Source of the DNA: Martensiomyces pterosporus
Taxonomy: Eukaryota > Kickxellomycota > Kickxellomycetes > Kickxellales > Kickxellaceae
Length of the DNA: 31,257 nt
Direction of reading: 5' to 3'
Assembly (NCBI GenBank): GCA_025201845.1
Contig: MU604005.1
Coordinates: 47,869 to 79,125 of the forward strand
The notes under the pieces are model-generated. The model did no database searches and was not told the origin of the DNA. It saw only the letters and a program-made list of their open reading frames with translations. How positions within the stretch are numbered: position 1 is the first letter of the stretch; every line of letters begins with the position of its first letter. The position numbers were made by a program, and so were the translations under genes. Below are positions 19,101-29,457 of the stretch, piece by piece.

Positions 19101-19908
19101 AGCTCCTCTGTCTTGCGCACGACACGCATTCCGCGGCCACCGCCGCCCATGGCAGCCTTGATGATGACGGGGAAGCCGTGGGCGTCGCAGAAGGTTCTGG
19201 CGTCAGCGAGGTTGTCGATGGGGCCATCAGTGCCGGGCACGACGGGGACGCCGCATGCATTGGCGACGTTGCGGGCCTTGACCTTGTCGCCCAGAGCATC
19301 GATGGTCTCTGGCCTGGGGCCGACCCACTTGAGGCCAGCAGCCTCGACCTTGCGCGCAAACTCAGCGTTCTCGGAAAGGAAGCCGTAGCCCGGATGCACG
19401 GCGTCGCAGTTGCGCGTCACCGCGATGTCGATGATGTCGTCCTGGGCCAGGTAGGCACCGACGGGCGTGTGCTTGCCCTCGGGGGCGATCTGGTACGACT
19501 CGTCGGCCTTGTACCGGTGCATCGAGAGACGGTCCTCGTAGGCGTAGACGGCAACGGTCTTGAGGCCCAGCTCGTGGGCAGTGCGCATGATGCGCATGGC
19601 GATCTCACCGCGGTTGGCAATCAGCACCTTGTGGAACCTTTTGGTGACAACGGGGCTGGTGTTCTTGAGGTGGAGCAGGCCCTCCTCGTTGGGCATGTGA
19701 AACCGGCGCTCGACGGCCTCGGCATTGCCGCTGGCGAGGGTGGCAAGGTTATCATGTGACGACTGCCTCGAGAGCGACTTGAAGCTGTACTTGAGATAGT
19801 CAAAGTTCATGTTGGGCTCCTTTGCGTCGTGGTGGTGCATCGACGGAACGGCCGATGCCGAGATGGACGCAATGGCGTCGCTCGGGAAGTCGGAGTCAGA
19901 CATGGGTG
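16166..19908 (-). CDS. PYC: Pyruvate carboxylase (main exon)
   Basis: A biotin enzyme that makes oxaloacetate from pyruvate, bicarbonate and ATP to refill the TCA cycle. Counting from MSDSDF (ATG at 19903) there are 1245 residues. An unusual 85-residue Ser-rich N-terminus comes first. The biotin carboxylase/ATP-grasp region (about 90-540) contains KVLIANRGEIAMRI, HPGYGFLSENAEFA, the Gly-rich loop AAMGGGGRGMRVV and EINPRIQVEHTVTEE. The carboxyltransferase region contains VMDTTWRDAHQSLLATR and HVHTHDTAG. The C-terminal biotin carrier has VLSAMKMET with the biotinylated Lys at about 1209. No organelle signal is obvious, and fungal enzymes are often cytosolic. The frame stays open to an ATG at 19942, but that codon lies about 12 bases below a TATA-like element and is unlikely. 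Exon 2 may begin at 19908, after CCTTTAG, joined to a first exon at 20553-20496; the spliced protein would have 1266 residues. Confidence 0.96.
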
Positions 19909-19951
19909 CTAAAGGCCGAAAAGGACAGCAGGCAAACAGCAAAAGGAGGAG

Positions 19952-19957
19952 ATATAG
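19952..19957 (-). promoter_or_regulatory. TATA-like element directly upstream of the main pyruvate carboxylase exon
   Basis: The minus strand reads CCTATATC about 50 bases above the ATG at 19903. If used, transcripts would start near 19925, and translation would begin at MSDSDF without the upstream exon. Confidence 0.3.
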
Positions 19958-20495
19958 GGCTTGTCAGAAGCACGAGCAAAAGCAGGCCAATGGCAGCGCT
20001 GGCAATGTACGTTGGAGGAGGGAGCAAAAGAGAGCGAGGAAAGGCAAGATGTAGCGAGAGTCCCTCTGGGCGCCGTGTGGGAGCAAAAGATGGAGGTGGG
20101 GAGGAGGCAAGGGAGGCCTAGACAGCAGGCGTTTTTATATATTGCGGCCTCAGGCTGGAGGGAAGGGAGGTTTGGAAGCCCTTGTGGAACAGTGGCGAGC
20201 AGATCGGGGACGAGGGGCGCCCGCGGGGAGGTGGGCTGAGTGGGTGGAGAAAATAAGCTCCACATGCAGCCTGCACTCCCGCTGCCAGCCCCGCCCACAC
20301 AGTGGGTGGCCCTTTGGCGCTGCACCGCAACGCTGCAGCTTTGGCGCTGCCACTGAGTCACATTCCCCCAGCCATCGAAAATATCCTCCCAGCTTCGTGT
20401 GCCTCGCCAAGGACTCGGCGACAGCAGGTAGCCGTGACAGGATAGGGCAATAGCAAAGAGGATCACCACAGTCGCCGGCAAAATCCCATGCTTAC

Positions 20496-20553
20496 CTCTC
20501 AGAGCAGGCGTGAGCTCGTAGCTGGGTCTGCGCTTGCCGTGATCAGAAGACAT
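20496..20553 (-). CDS. Probable first coding exon of pyruvate carboxylase
   Basis: The ATG at 20553 codes MSSDHGKRRPSYELTPALR plus one base, then a donor GTAAGC identical to those of the NDK and kinase introns. Joining it to the acceptor TTTCGGCCTTTAG at 19910-19909 gives Ala-Pro-Met-Ser-Asp and keeps frame with pyruvate carboxylase. A CTGAC branch-point candidate lies about 60 bases before the acceptor. The 587-base intron is longer than the others here. Alternatively this is the start of a separate small gene, or the signals arose by chance. Confidence 0.5.
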
Positions 20554-20825
20554 GCTTTGAAGAAATGCGCGTATATGCTGCTGCGCTGCTGCTGGCGCTG
20601 ATGTGCACAGGGGCTATCAGGATGTGTGACTGCCGAAAATAAAATAGAAAATTCGCGCTCGTAGGGCACACGGGCTGCAGCGAGTGTCAAGTAAAGAGAG
20701 CCTCCGTTGCTGCTGGAGAGTACTATGCTGTGCGCGAGTGCGAGGCTGGACAGGGAAGAGCGCCGTATACAGGGAGATGTGTTTCTAGCCGCAGCCCCGC
20801 GCCCTGCCCAGCGACGCCCCTGCCC

Positions 20826-20832
20826 TTTTATA
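20826..20832 (-). promoter_or_regulatory. TATA box upstream of the possible first pyruvate carboxylase exon
   Basis: The minus strand reads GTATAAAAGGGGC, a strong TATA consensus, about 275 bases above the ATG at 20553. Transcription from here would give a leader of roughly 240 bases. No convincing coding frame begins nearer to it. Confidence 0.45.
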
Positions 20833-21510
20833 CATGCTGTGGGGCACCCGCGCTGCTTTGGCACTCCTGCTCCGCAGTGTTCTCCGCCTGCCCGCCTACC
20901 AAGCCCACGCCCACATTCACACCATCCCGCACGGCCGGTTGCTGGGCGCAGAGCCCAATGGCAGCCGAATACCGCGCCATCTCTGCAGGCGCACCCGCAC
21001 CCACCTTAATTATCTCTGGCCCACGTGAAGATGCTGTTATTGCAGATAGGAATTTTTGTCCACTTTAGGAAGTGGCCTGCACATCCTCTGTGACTATCCT
21101 TTCTGCGCCTGCTCTTTTGCTGCTTGCCAAATCCTGGCCAACGCCTTCGCCATTGCTAGATGCGGCAGGTCATGCTCCTTAGCGTGTGGAGGCGCTTGCT
21201 CTGCCTTGCTCCTTCCACCACTTCTTCCCACACCTGGAGAGGCGGTACGGCTGCCTCTCTTTGTCTTTGCCGTGGTTGGGCCATCGCTCCTCGACTTTGC
21301 GCTCTGCCGTGCTGCAGATGAGATGCAGCTCGGTGCATGCGAATCCCACCTGGGCTTCCTGGCCAGCCTGCACGTGGCAAATATCTCCCTGCCTGGCTCC
21401 TCTGGTGCTCAGCACAAGGATCTTGCCGCTGGGCAGCAGAGCACTCCCAGAGGCTGGGTCCTGGGCGTGCTGTATTGGCCGCTTAGTCTGCGGCGAATAT
21501 GCACCAAGTG

Positions 21511-21530
21511 CACACACACACACACACACA
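21511..21530. repeat. (CA)10 microsatellite
   Basis: Ten uninterrupted CA dinucleotides in non-coding DNA. Length variation between isolates is likely. Confidence 0.95.
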
Positions 21531-21654
21531 AGCGCTATTTTTCGCAATAAAGCAGCCCACCGCGGTAGATTGTACACGGCGATGTGGTGGCAACGATGCC
21601 GCGATTTCGTCTGCTGTCTACAATTTCCAGCGCAAGTGCAGCGGAGCACTGGAC

Positions 21655-22035
21655 ATGGAGGGTCGAGGCGTCATGCGGAATGCTACTGCGGGCGTCGCTG
21701 CTGCTGGCGCTTTAGCACTTCTCGCCGCCATTGGCGAGTGTGGACGCCGCGCATCTGCATTCGCTCAAGCACACTTGCATCACGCGCTTTCTAGCGCCCT
21801 TTGCATGAACTGTCGCAAAGCAAACGCCGTATCCATGCTCATGCCCAGTTCATGTGTGCTTGCTGGGTTCTTAGGGAATGCGTGCTGCGATCTTCGCTGG
21901 GCCTCTCTCGCCGAAAACCTGCTACAATCAGCAGCGCACAACCCGCTTTCCGTTGACTTGCTGCCGCCATTGGCTGAAAATGCCCAAGCTGTCGGCGAAT
22001 TCTTTATCGATGGACGTCAGAGCACATTGATTTGA
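21655..22035 (+). CDS. Possible small hypothetical protein, 126 residues
   Basis: An ATG at 21655 opens a frame to TGA at 22033-22035, ending 45 bases from the stop of GT15 copy A on the other strand. The N-terminus has a short hydrophobic Ala/Gly/Leu stretch (GVAAAGALALLAAIG) and the rest has six Cys. I recognise no family. Codon third positions look less biased to G and C than in the certain genes nearby, which argues against coding. A splice acceptor-like TACAATTTCCAG lies just upstream, so it could also be part of a longer spliced gene. Weak evidence. Confidence 0.15.
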   Translation: MEGRGVMRNATAGVAAAGALALLAAIGECGRRASAFAQAHLHHALSSALCMNCRKANAVSMLMPSSCVLAGFLGNACCDLRWASLAENLLQSAAHNPLSVDLLPPLAENAQAVGEFFIDGRQSTLI

Positions 22036-22079
22036 TGAAACTTTAGGACGTCAAATCCACTACTACTAATCGCGTCTAT

Positions 22080-23321
22080 TTAGACTTTGGGGTCAGGGAG
22101 CGCAACAAAGTCCAGGGTGCATGACCACCCTCTGCTTTTCGTCTCGACCGACTCGCTTTCGGGGCACCAGCACTTGCTGTTGGTCTTGCCGCTGGGACAG
22201 TTCCACAGCGGTCCATGGAAGTACCCAATGTCCTCGAACCAGTGAACCTGGTTCTTGTTCAGAAACATCGACACCGCAAGCGAATGAACCGGCGCATCGC
22301 CCCACCGCTCATAGAAAAACCCGCCTGCCTGATCCAGGTAGTCAAAGTATGCAAGATACTCCCTTGAGCGCAAAAAGTCCAGGCTGGCAATCTCAAAGTT
22401 TGACCAGAAGTGGCACCGGTTGTACCCGCCGTCCTTGTCGGTCACAAAATCCATCAGGTTGGTTGCTGGGATCATGTTCTTGTGGTCCTTCATAAACTTC
22501 ATCGTGGTGTTCCATAGTGTAGGGATGGTCTCGATAACCTCCTTGATCGAGATGGTGAACCCGTACTTTTTGTTGTTCTCCTCCATGTAGCGGAATGGGT
22601 CGTAGTCGATGTCGCACCCAAACTTGACGCCAGGCTCAACGCGCCAGTACCACTTGTACTCGTCCATCAAGGGGTGGCGGAAGAAGAACCCAGACTCGTA
22701 GCGGCACATGTGGCGGTAGCTCTCGTGACCGCCATAGATAACGTTGCGGTCCGCCATGTCCTTGCGCACCTCGGCAGCCTTGGTCTGGTTGATGAAGCTG
22801 GGGTACGACCAGTGCTCGGTGGGGATCAGACCAAACTTGCAGTCGCCAGTCACAACCTGGCTGATCTTCTCCTTGAACTCGTCGCTGAAGGGCTCGTTGT
22901 TGAGGAATACGTAGGGGTAGTGGTACCGGCGGTTGAATCTGTCCTCGAGCTGCACGAGGGTTTCGCGCAGGTCCTTCAGATCGCTGTTGCGAGTGAGGAT
23001 GACAAAGGCTGCGCTGGCCTTTTCTTCAAGTCTAGTCTCATCTTCACGAACGACCACGGTCTCCTTGATGCGCTCCGTCACCGTCGTCGCAGGCCCGCTG
23101 CCGTGCGTGACAGTCACGGTCACTGGGGGAGGGTGCCTCATGCCAACGTTGCCATCATTCACGGCAGCCTCTTTTCCATGGCCAGCGTTCAGTGCCTCAT
23201 CAGCATTGGTTTGGTCGCCCGCTTGTGCCTGCGACTCCATGTAGGGCGAGAGCAAGAGGAAGTGGATGAGCAAGACAATCGTTGCCACGATTGCGACAAG
23301 TCTCCATTTTATATTCAGCAT
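22080..23321 (-). CDS. KRE2/MNT1-family alpha-1,2-mannosyltransferase (GT15), copy A
   Basis: A single exon of 413 residues. It is a type II Golgi membrane protein: a short cytosolic start (MLNIKWR), one membrane anchor at about 8-27 (LVAIVATIVLLIHFLLLSPY), a stem to about residue 100 rich in Thr, Val and charged residues, then the GT15 catalytic domain. Family motifs include AAFVILTRN, VFLNNEPFSDEFK, YKWYWRVEPGVKFGCDIDYD (the RVEP Glu is linked to metal/nucleotide binding in Kre2p) and HFWSNFEIAS (its Glu was proposed as the catalytic nucleophile in Kre2p). Conserved Cys residues near the end (NCPSGKTNSKCWC) suit disulfides. Such enzymes add alpha-1,2-mannose from GDP-mannose to O- and N-linked glycans of cell-wall and secreted proteins. 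The ATG lies 165 bases below the stop of the kinase gene on the same strand. Its catalytic part is almost identical to copy B near the right edge. Confidence 0.95.
   Translation of the reverse strand: MLNIKWRLVAIVATIVLLIHFLLLSPYMESQAQAGDQTNADEALNAGHGKEAAVNDGNVGMRHPPPVTVTVTHGSGPATTVTERIKETVVVREDETRLEEKASAAFVILTRNSDLKDLRETLVQLEDRFNRRYHYPYVFLNNEPFSDEFKEKISQVVTGDCKFGLIPTEHWSYPSFINQTKAAEVRKDMADRNVIYGGHESYRHMCRYESGFFFRHPLMDEYKWYWRVEPGVKFGCDIDYDPFRYMEENNKKYGFTISIKEVIETIPTLWNTTMKFMKDHKNMIPATNLMDFVTDKDGGYNRCHFWSNFEIASLDFLRSREYLAYFDYLDQAGGFFYERWGDAPVHSLAVSMFLNKNQVHWFEDIGYFHGPLWNCPSGKTNSKCWCPESESVETKSRGWSCTLDFVALPDPKV
22164..23015 (-). repeat. Inverted repeat arm A: GT15 catalytic region
   Basis: These 852 bases match 30405-31256 in reverse orientation with about 16 mismatches by eye, roughly 98% identity. 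Similarity stops sharply just above CAGCGCAGCCTTTGTCATCC, at the stem/catalytic domain border. The other border may lie beyond the window for arm B. Confidence 0.9.
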
Positions 23322-23486
23322 CGTAAGAGATGGAATGTTGAATTAGTACATAAAAAGAATGGAACCATCCAGCAGGGTGAGCTGAAAGAGAGAGAAACGA
23401 GAGAAAAATCAGCGGCACAAAGCATTGGGCGCTTTCTTTGGCGAGCGCACCGCTTTTAGGGCATTTGGAAAGTAGGCTGCTGCTCT

Positions 23487-26400
23487 CTACAGCTTCAGGC
23501 GGGCGAGGATCTCCGAGCAAATGTCCTTGTACTTCCAGGTGGGCCCAGAGACGCGCCGGAACTGCAGGCCACACAGCCCCAAGAGCGGCATCCGAACCAA
23601 GAAGATTTGGAAGCAGACGGCGTTGCCGCTTGCTGCCTTTGGCGGCTGCACAAGCAGCGGATCAGCCTGCTGGTCCTTGGCGCTCTCGCTGTTGGACTCT
23701 GCAATGCTAGGGCGCGAGGCAGAGAGGTGGTTGCTGTTGCTGTCTTCGCTTGCAGGCGGCAGGTCCAGCAGGGCCGCAGCAGCAGCGTCCTTTGCGCGCT
23801 TGGGGCGGCGGCGGAAGCTGAGCTTTCTTTCGACGCTTTGGAGGCGGAGGCTTTTATGCTTGTAGAGCCCAGAGCTCTTCGATGCCGAATCGCCCTCCCT
23901 GTACGCCGCCAGCGGCTCCTCCTGCAGATTGGTTGGCCCAACAGATGTGACCATGCTGCACGTGAAGTAGCCCTTGCCCTCGTGGAAGCGCAGCAGAGGC
24001 ATGTCCTTGAGCACACTAAGCAAGCCGGCGCGGATGGCAGCGGGAGACCGGGTGGACGTTGTCGACACTGAGAACAGGCCCTTCAAGAACACGGGCTTTA
24101 GGTGCTCGTCAGCACGAGGCGGCGCACTTGCAATCGTGGCGGCCACGTCTGCCTCTGCGGGCGCCGAGCCGTCATCCAGCCCGAGGCCAGAAAGTCTTTT
24201 TGTGATGCTCTTTCTGTTTGGCTCCTTGACGTCGGCTGCGCTGCCGGCCTTGCCGGCCTTGCCGGCTCGGGCACCAGCCCCAGCATCTGCAGCGCTTGCA
24301 CCACTCTCCTGCTGGCTGCTCCTGGAGTCCTTAGAGGTCGGCAACGAGGCTGCTGCCGCCGCACCGGCATCGCCAGAGGCCACAGCATCCTGAGCGCCAG
24401 CTTCTGCCCCAGCGGCGCCCCTCTTGCCGCTCGAGCAATGTGCAGTATCAAAGTCGTCGGTGGGCTGAGCGTCGAGAGGGGTGGGAGGCTCAGAGACCTC
24501 AGCGATTCGGGGTGGAAGGCCAAAGCTTGGCTGCGGGTGTCCTGGGGTGTGCGAGTGAGACCGTATGAGCGCTGAATGGCGGGGCCCTGCATCAAATGGG
24601 TTGGTGCTGGTGCTGGTGCTGGCACTGGGCGAATGGTCTAGCTTGGTGGCATGTGGCAACGCTGCATCTGCTGCTGCGCTCTGGTATCCCGCCTCCGCAA
24701 TGATGTCCTTTGCGCCCACCTCAGCTGCTCCGCTCAAGCTAATAGCACCAGTGCTACTGTGACGCGGAGTCGTGGCGGACGACCGTCTTTGGCCTAGCCG
24801 CAGCAGCAGGTTATCTGCCGCAAGCTCGTTGCGCAGGAGCGTGCCCTTAGACATGTGCTGGTGCTGACCGCCGCTGCCAGGGCCATGGGCAGGGGTCCCA
24901 TCGCGAACGATCTCGTTCAGCACACGAACCATCGCGTTTGATGCCGACCGCACTCTGTGCCTCTTCATCTCAAAGCTTGCCCCGCGGCTCTGGCTAGGGA
25001 CACGGTAGCTGAGCTCGGGTGTCTGATCAAGAAGCCCCACGCCCTCGTGCTCGTCCAGGCTCTCAATCTCGCGCCTCGCCTTTTCAAACAACGCCGCCTT
25101 GCCCGACACTGCGCTGTCAAAGCCCTGGTAGCCCACAGATCCGCCGTGGTCTGCCAGCGATGACTGCGTAATGACATCGCTCTCGTCAATGTCCGTGTTT
25201 GTGAACATGGAAGATGCACCGTCCAGATCCGCTGACGACTGCGATCCTCCCAAATGGCGGCTAGCAGTGGCCATCATGTAGCCATCAGCTGGAGCAGTAC
25301 CAGCGGCTGCGGTGGGAACCTTGCCATCGTCAGGGGCTTTGGTCTTGGAGGGGGTTGTTTCTGCAGTTGGTGTTTCCGACAAGAGCATAGCGGCATTGCG
25401 TTCGGGCGCCCCATCTGCCGGAGGCGGCGAAGGACGGCGCTCGGGCTTGCTGTTGTCTGGAGCACTGGCAGGATATAGTGGCTTATTAAGGTATATGCGG
25501 TTCGCCGTCTCTGTTCCTTGTCCAGAAGAAGCCGCCACTGGGTCTTCTGTTGCTGGACCAGTGGGCGCTTGGCATTCGGTTGGTTCGCCTGGGGTCCCTG
25601 CACCTTCCCTCGCAGCAGGCGCAGGCTTTGAATGCTGGTCGCGAGCATCCTCGTCATCCTCCTCAATGCTGTGAAGCGCAGTGTACTTGTGAGCTGCGCC
25701 TGCGGTCTTCAGCGCACCACTGCTCGGACCTGGGATTGCAGGCTGCACAGATGGCGTGAATGGTGGCTTAGCGTTGTGATCGCTTGCATCGCCGCCGACA
25801 CCGCGAGCCAAGGCCTCGTCCTCCCCAGGGCTGCTGCTGCTGCTGCCAGCCACGTCCTTGCCAGCGCTGGTCTCCATATAGCCCGATTCATCGCGCTCCG
25901 CCTGAACGACCTTTGTGCTTGAGTTTGATGGCGTGTCCAGCGACTTGCGGCTCGAGCGCGCGCCCTTGACCATGACACTAAACCGCTTGAATATGCTGCC
26001 GCGCTTCTTCTTTGCGTCAGACATGCTGTTCGAGGCTGGGCCAGCAGCGCCTTGTGTGGCTGCCAGCGAGATAGATGCACGGCCACGCGGATGGGAGGAC
26101 AGTGCCTCGATAGCTGCTGTGGTCAGATCAACCGGCTCAGGCTGGTCAGCTGCGCCCCTGAGCGCGCTGGGTGCACCGCTATGCAGTGCGCCTGCTGGCT
26201 GGCGCGGTGGGCTGGTGGTAGCTGCTGCTCCGTGGCGACCATCCTCACGCACACCTGCCAATGCTGCTGCCAAGTCCAACGCTGCCTGAGGCTTTCTGCT
26301 GCCATCCTGCGCCTCCAAGCTTCCACTTTTCCTGCTAGAGGGCCCGTTGGCACCGATGGCTCCAAGCGATGCCTGTCGCGCTGGCGCCTTTTCTAGCTTT

Positions 26401-29400
26401 ACCCAGACATCATTCGAATCGTGCTGCCCGCCGCGCACGCTGGGCTGACTTGGCTGTACCTGCTCGCCTGGCACCTGAACAGAGGCTTGTGCAGGAGCCT
26501 GGCTGGCGGGGCGAGCGTAGGCCTGGCCTTGCGTACGAGAGTCAGGCACACTCTGGTTAGCAGCAGCCCTTCCTTCGCGCTCCCTTCGCTCCTTGACTAG
26601 ATAGTATATGCTGAGCAAGGGATCAGTAGCAACGATATCGTGGTATTCAGCCTGAATGGTAGCGCAGTCGACATCGGGAGGTGCAAGCTTCCCATCCTTC
26701 CACAAGCAGACCATGCCAGTAGCCGAGTCAATGTACATCCGCGGCGAGTGGGCGGACAAAGGTGAGACTGGGTACTCCCTGCTTGCGCTTTTCTCCTGTG
26801 TGGACGACGCAGACTTCCCGTCGTTAAAGACCCGACCAGACAGCACACGGAACTGCCCCGGCTGGGGCTTCTCGGTGCTGTACCCGGCCGGCTGGTGTGA
26901 GCTGGACGCCGGGTGGTCATGCGGCGCCTTCTGGCCAACACGGCCGATTCCACCAGAGATGAACGTGCTGCTCCGCTTCCAAAAGCTCGTCCGCTTGCGA
27001 ACGCCCTCTCCAGCCCGGCTCTCGTTCTGCTGGCCAGCCTCGCTCTGGCCGCCTGCGGCATCTGCAGCTGCGCCGTGTGCCAGTAGTGGCTGCTGCGCGC
27101 CCCGCGCTCCTGGAATGTTTGCGTTGTTGAGCCTTGCAGAAAAGGGCTCGGGACCAGGCTGCACAGCCAGACTGTCAGCGGGGTTTGTCAGCGTAATCCC
27201 AGACGAAGAGTCCCCGCTGAGCAGCGTCAGGGGCAGCGAGCCTTGCAGAGGAGCTGCTGGAGCTGGCGTGCCGTCTTTGGCGCCGACTGCGCTGCCGCTT
27301 TGTTCAGCAGCCTGTGTGGCTTGGGCACGTGCAATGCCCTCCTGTATTTGTGCCCTGATAACGTCGAGCTGGGGGCCGAGCTTATCTTTGAGCCAGTTTC
27401 GGTACCACTCTTCTGTTAGTATGGCCTCGAGGCCAATCCTGATCTCGTCCTCGGTGCCAAAGCCAAAGCCAATGTACTGCGACATCTCGCGCACAACACC
27501 ACGGTCGATCTGATCAGGCGACACCAGGGGGACTCGCCTGGGCAGGTGGTTGCTGACCAGAGGGTGGTCGACGTATCCCTTGCACATCCACGGGTGGCGT
27601 GTGACTTCGCCCATGGTAGCACGGCGCTGGGGGACGACAACAAGAAGGCGAGAGAGCAGGTGCTTGCACTCTGCGCTGAGCCAGTTGGGATACTCAACAT
27701 GGCCTCTCTTGATTTTGGCATGCAAGGCTGGCATGGACTGGTCGTCGAAGGGCACCTTGCCGCACACAAGGACATAGAGGACGACGCCAAAGGACCAGAG
27801 GTCAACCTCCGGTCCGATATAAGGCTGCGCATTCAGTAGCTCTGGGGCAGCAAAGTATAGCGATCCGCAGAAAGTCGAAAGGTGCGAGCGCGGGGAGTAC
27901 AGGTTGGAGAGCCCAAAGTCGATCAGCTTGATGTTGCCGCTGGCAGAAATCAGGATGTTTTCGATTTTGAGGTCGCGGTGGACAATTGAGTTGTGGTGGC
28001 AGTAGTCGATGGCAGAAGCGATTTGGCGCGCAAACTTGCGTGCGTGCTTCTCCTTGAGCCGACCGTGGCTGATGATATAGTCCAGCATCTGTCCCCCGGA
28101 TACCAGCTCCTGGAAGATATAGTAATGGTTCGGGTGGACCACGACGTCGTGAAGCATGCAGATGTGTGGGTGGAAGAGCAGCCGGTTGATGGCTACCTCG
28201 CGCACGATGCGGATGTCCTTGTTTTCGCGTCTCTCCCTGTCCTTTGTTGTGAATCGCTCGCGCGGCTGGAGCAGGCGAAGCTTACGCTGAACACGCGCCG
28301 GGCACCCCGCCGACGCAGCAAGGTCAGGCCGGCTTTCAATGGCCAGGCTGAGTAGCCACGTCCGCCAGGGCTCGCGGCTAGGATCGATGGGGCCGGCCGG
28401 CGCCTGAGCACCTGACGTGCCCGCTGATTGCGAGGCATTTGCCAACGCCTTTGAGTGAGTGGTTGCAGCGGTCGTGTCGAGTCCGCTGGGAAAGTGGATG
28501 GGTGCGTCTGGCTGCTGAAGTGGAATTATCTTGGCTGCAACCTACGATTGTGCAGAAAAGAGACCCGGATACGCCTCAAATTAGCAGGCATTTACATGCA
28601 TGAGCGAACTAATGCGAGGCAGATACAGCAGAAGCAAAGACAGCAGAGCAGGCGGGCTCCAAAACGATGGCTGCAAATCGAGTGCTTACCCTCATGTTAG
28701 TGCGAGTATCAAGAGCAACTTTTACTTTGCCCATGCTGCCAGCGCCAATGGTCTTGGCCAGCTGGTACGGGCCGACCATACGTCTGCTGCTACGGTGGGG
28801 CTGTGGCGGCGGTGCTGCAACGCCGGGCTGGTGGTGGTACTCATTGGAACTAGCGCGGTGCACCTCGCGATGCGGTGTCCCCGAGGACGATAGCGGTGCT
28901 GTCATTGGCATGGGCGCACCCTGTGCTGCTGATACACCACCGCTGTTCGCTGCAGCAGCCTGATTCTGCTTTGGATATGCAGCAGAGCCGGCGCCTGCCA
29001 TGGTTTCATGCGCGTTGAACACCTGCTCATTGGGGGTCCCGGTTGCACGCTGCTGAAGGTACGACGGCTTTGCCGTCTGGAGCCGAGGATGAGGCTGGAG
29101 GTGGCGGTCGTATGCGGCGCTCGGCCGCATGCTTCCGCCAGTCGAGTTCACCCTAGCCAGCGGTGCTGAGCCAGGGTGCGGCCCCATGCTGGGAAAGGGA
29201 CCGCTGCCGCCGCCTTGCTCGCGATTTGCAGTGAGGCTCAGGGGCCGTAAATGCGAGCGCTGCACGTTGTCGGACATTGGCGGGTTTGGCGCTTGGCGCT
29301 CAGCGTAGCGCTGCTGGCCGCTGGCGTGGTTGTTTGAGCTGGCGCCGCTGTGTGTGCCTGCTGAGTTGCGTCGAAGAGGTTGCTGGGGCTGCTGCCTGGG

Positions 29401-29457
29401 CAAATGCTCCCGATGCTGGGCTGGGAGCTCGCCTGTCGAAACTGCAGTGTCTGCCAT
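23487..29457 (-). CDS. KIN1: Kin1/PAR-1/MARK-family Ser/Thr protein kinase with C-terminal KA1 domain (one intron)
   Basis: Two exons, 29457-28690 and 28541-23487, give 1940 residues. The intron splits the kinase domain between the Gly-rich loop [12 protein letters not shown] (from 237) and the ATP-binding Lys of VAAKIIP (260). The Gln/Ser/Pro-rich N-terminus (1-230) looks disordered. The kinase core has [14 protein letters not shown] (helix C Glu at about 371), VHRDLKIEN (catalytic Asp at about 446), IDFGLSN (Asp at about 465), and activation segment [15 protein letters not shown]. About 95 extra residues lie between the Lys and helix C, as in yeast Kin1/Kin2 but longer. The middle 1000 residues are low-complexity. 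A KA1-type region follows in two parts: [17 protein letters not shown] (about 1738) and [16 protein letters not shown] at the very end. Yeast homologues act at the cell cortex in exocytosis and polarity and also affect the unfolded-protein response. Yeast Kin1 is about half this length. Confidence 0.92.
28542..28689 (-). other. Intron of the Kin1-type kinase gene
   Basis: Donor GTAAGC follows AACATGAGG, and acceptor GCACAATCGTAG precedes GTTGCAGCCAAG, giving a phase-0 intron of 148 bases. Splicing joins the Gly-rich loop to the invariant Lys strand. The TTG at 28445 is internal and cannot be the start. Confidence 0.85.

Larger units (their letters stand above)
20554..22079. other. Long intergenic region between pyruvate carboxylase and GT15 copy A
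   Basis: About 1.5 kb that I cannot assign to a known gene. It contains the TATAAAA at 20826-20832, a (CA)10 run at 21511-21530, an AATAAA on the plus strand near 21545, and several overlapping open frames with no recognisable domain. One possible small plus-strand frame (21655-22035) is listed separately. The left part probably serves as the pyruvate carboxylase promoter and leader, and the far right end as the 3' UTR of GT15 copy A. Confidence 0.5.

Noticed and set aside
16637..19759. A plus-strand open frame of 1040 codons antisense to pyruvate carboxylase
   Set aside because: The carboxylase gene on the other strand is certain. Its strong preference for G or C at third positions removes stop codons from the antisense frame. 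The antisense product has no recognisable domain.
19909..20495. Reading the upstream pyruvate carboxylase exon straight on as a 214-residue protein with a membrane segment
   Set aside because: The frame crosses a canonical GTAAGC donor, and after one hydrophobic stretch it becomes low-quality Pro/Cys-rich sequence with no family. An intron explains it better.
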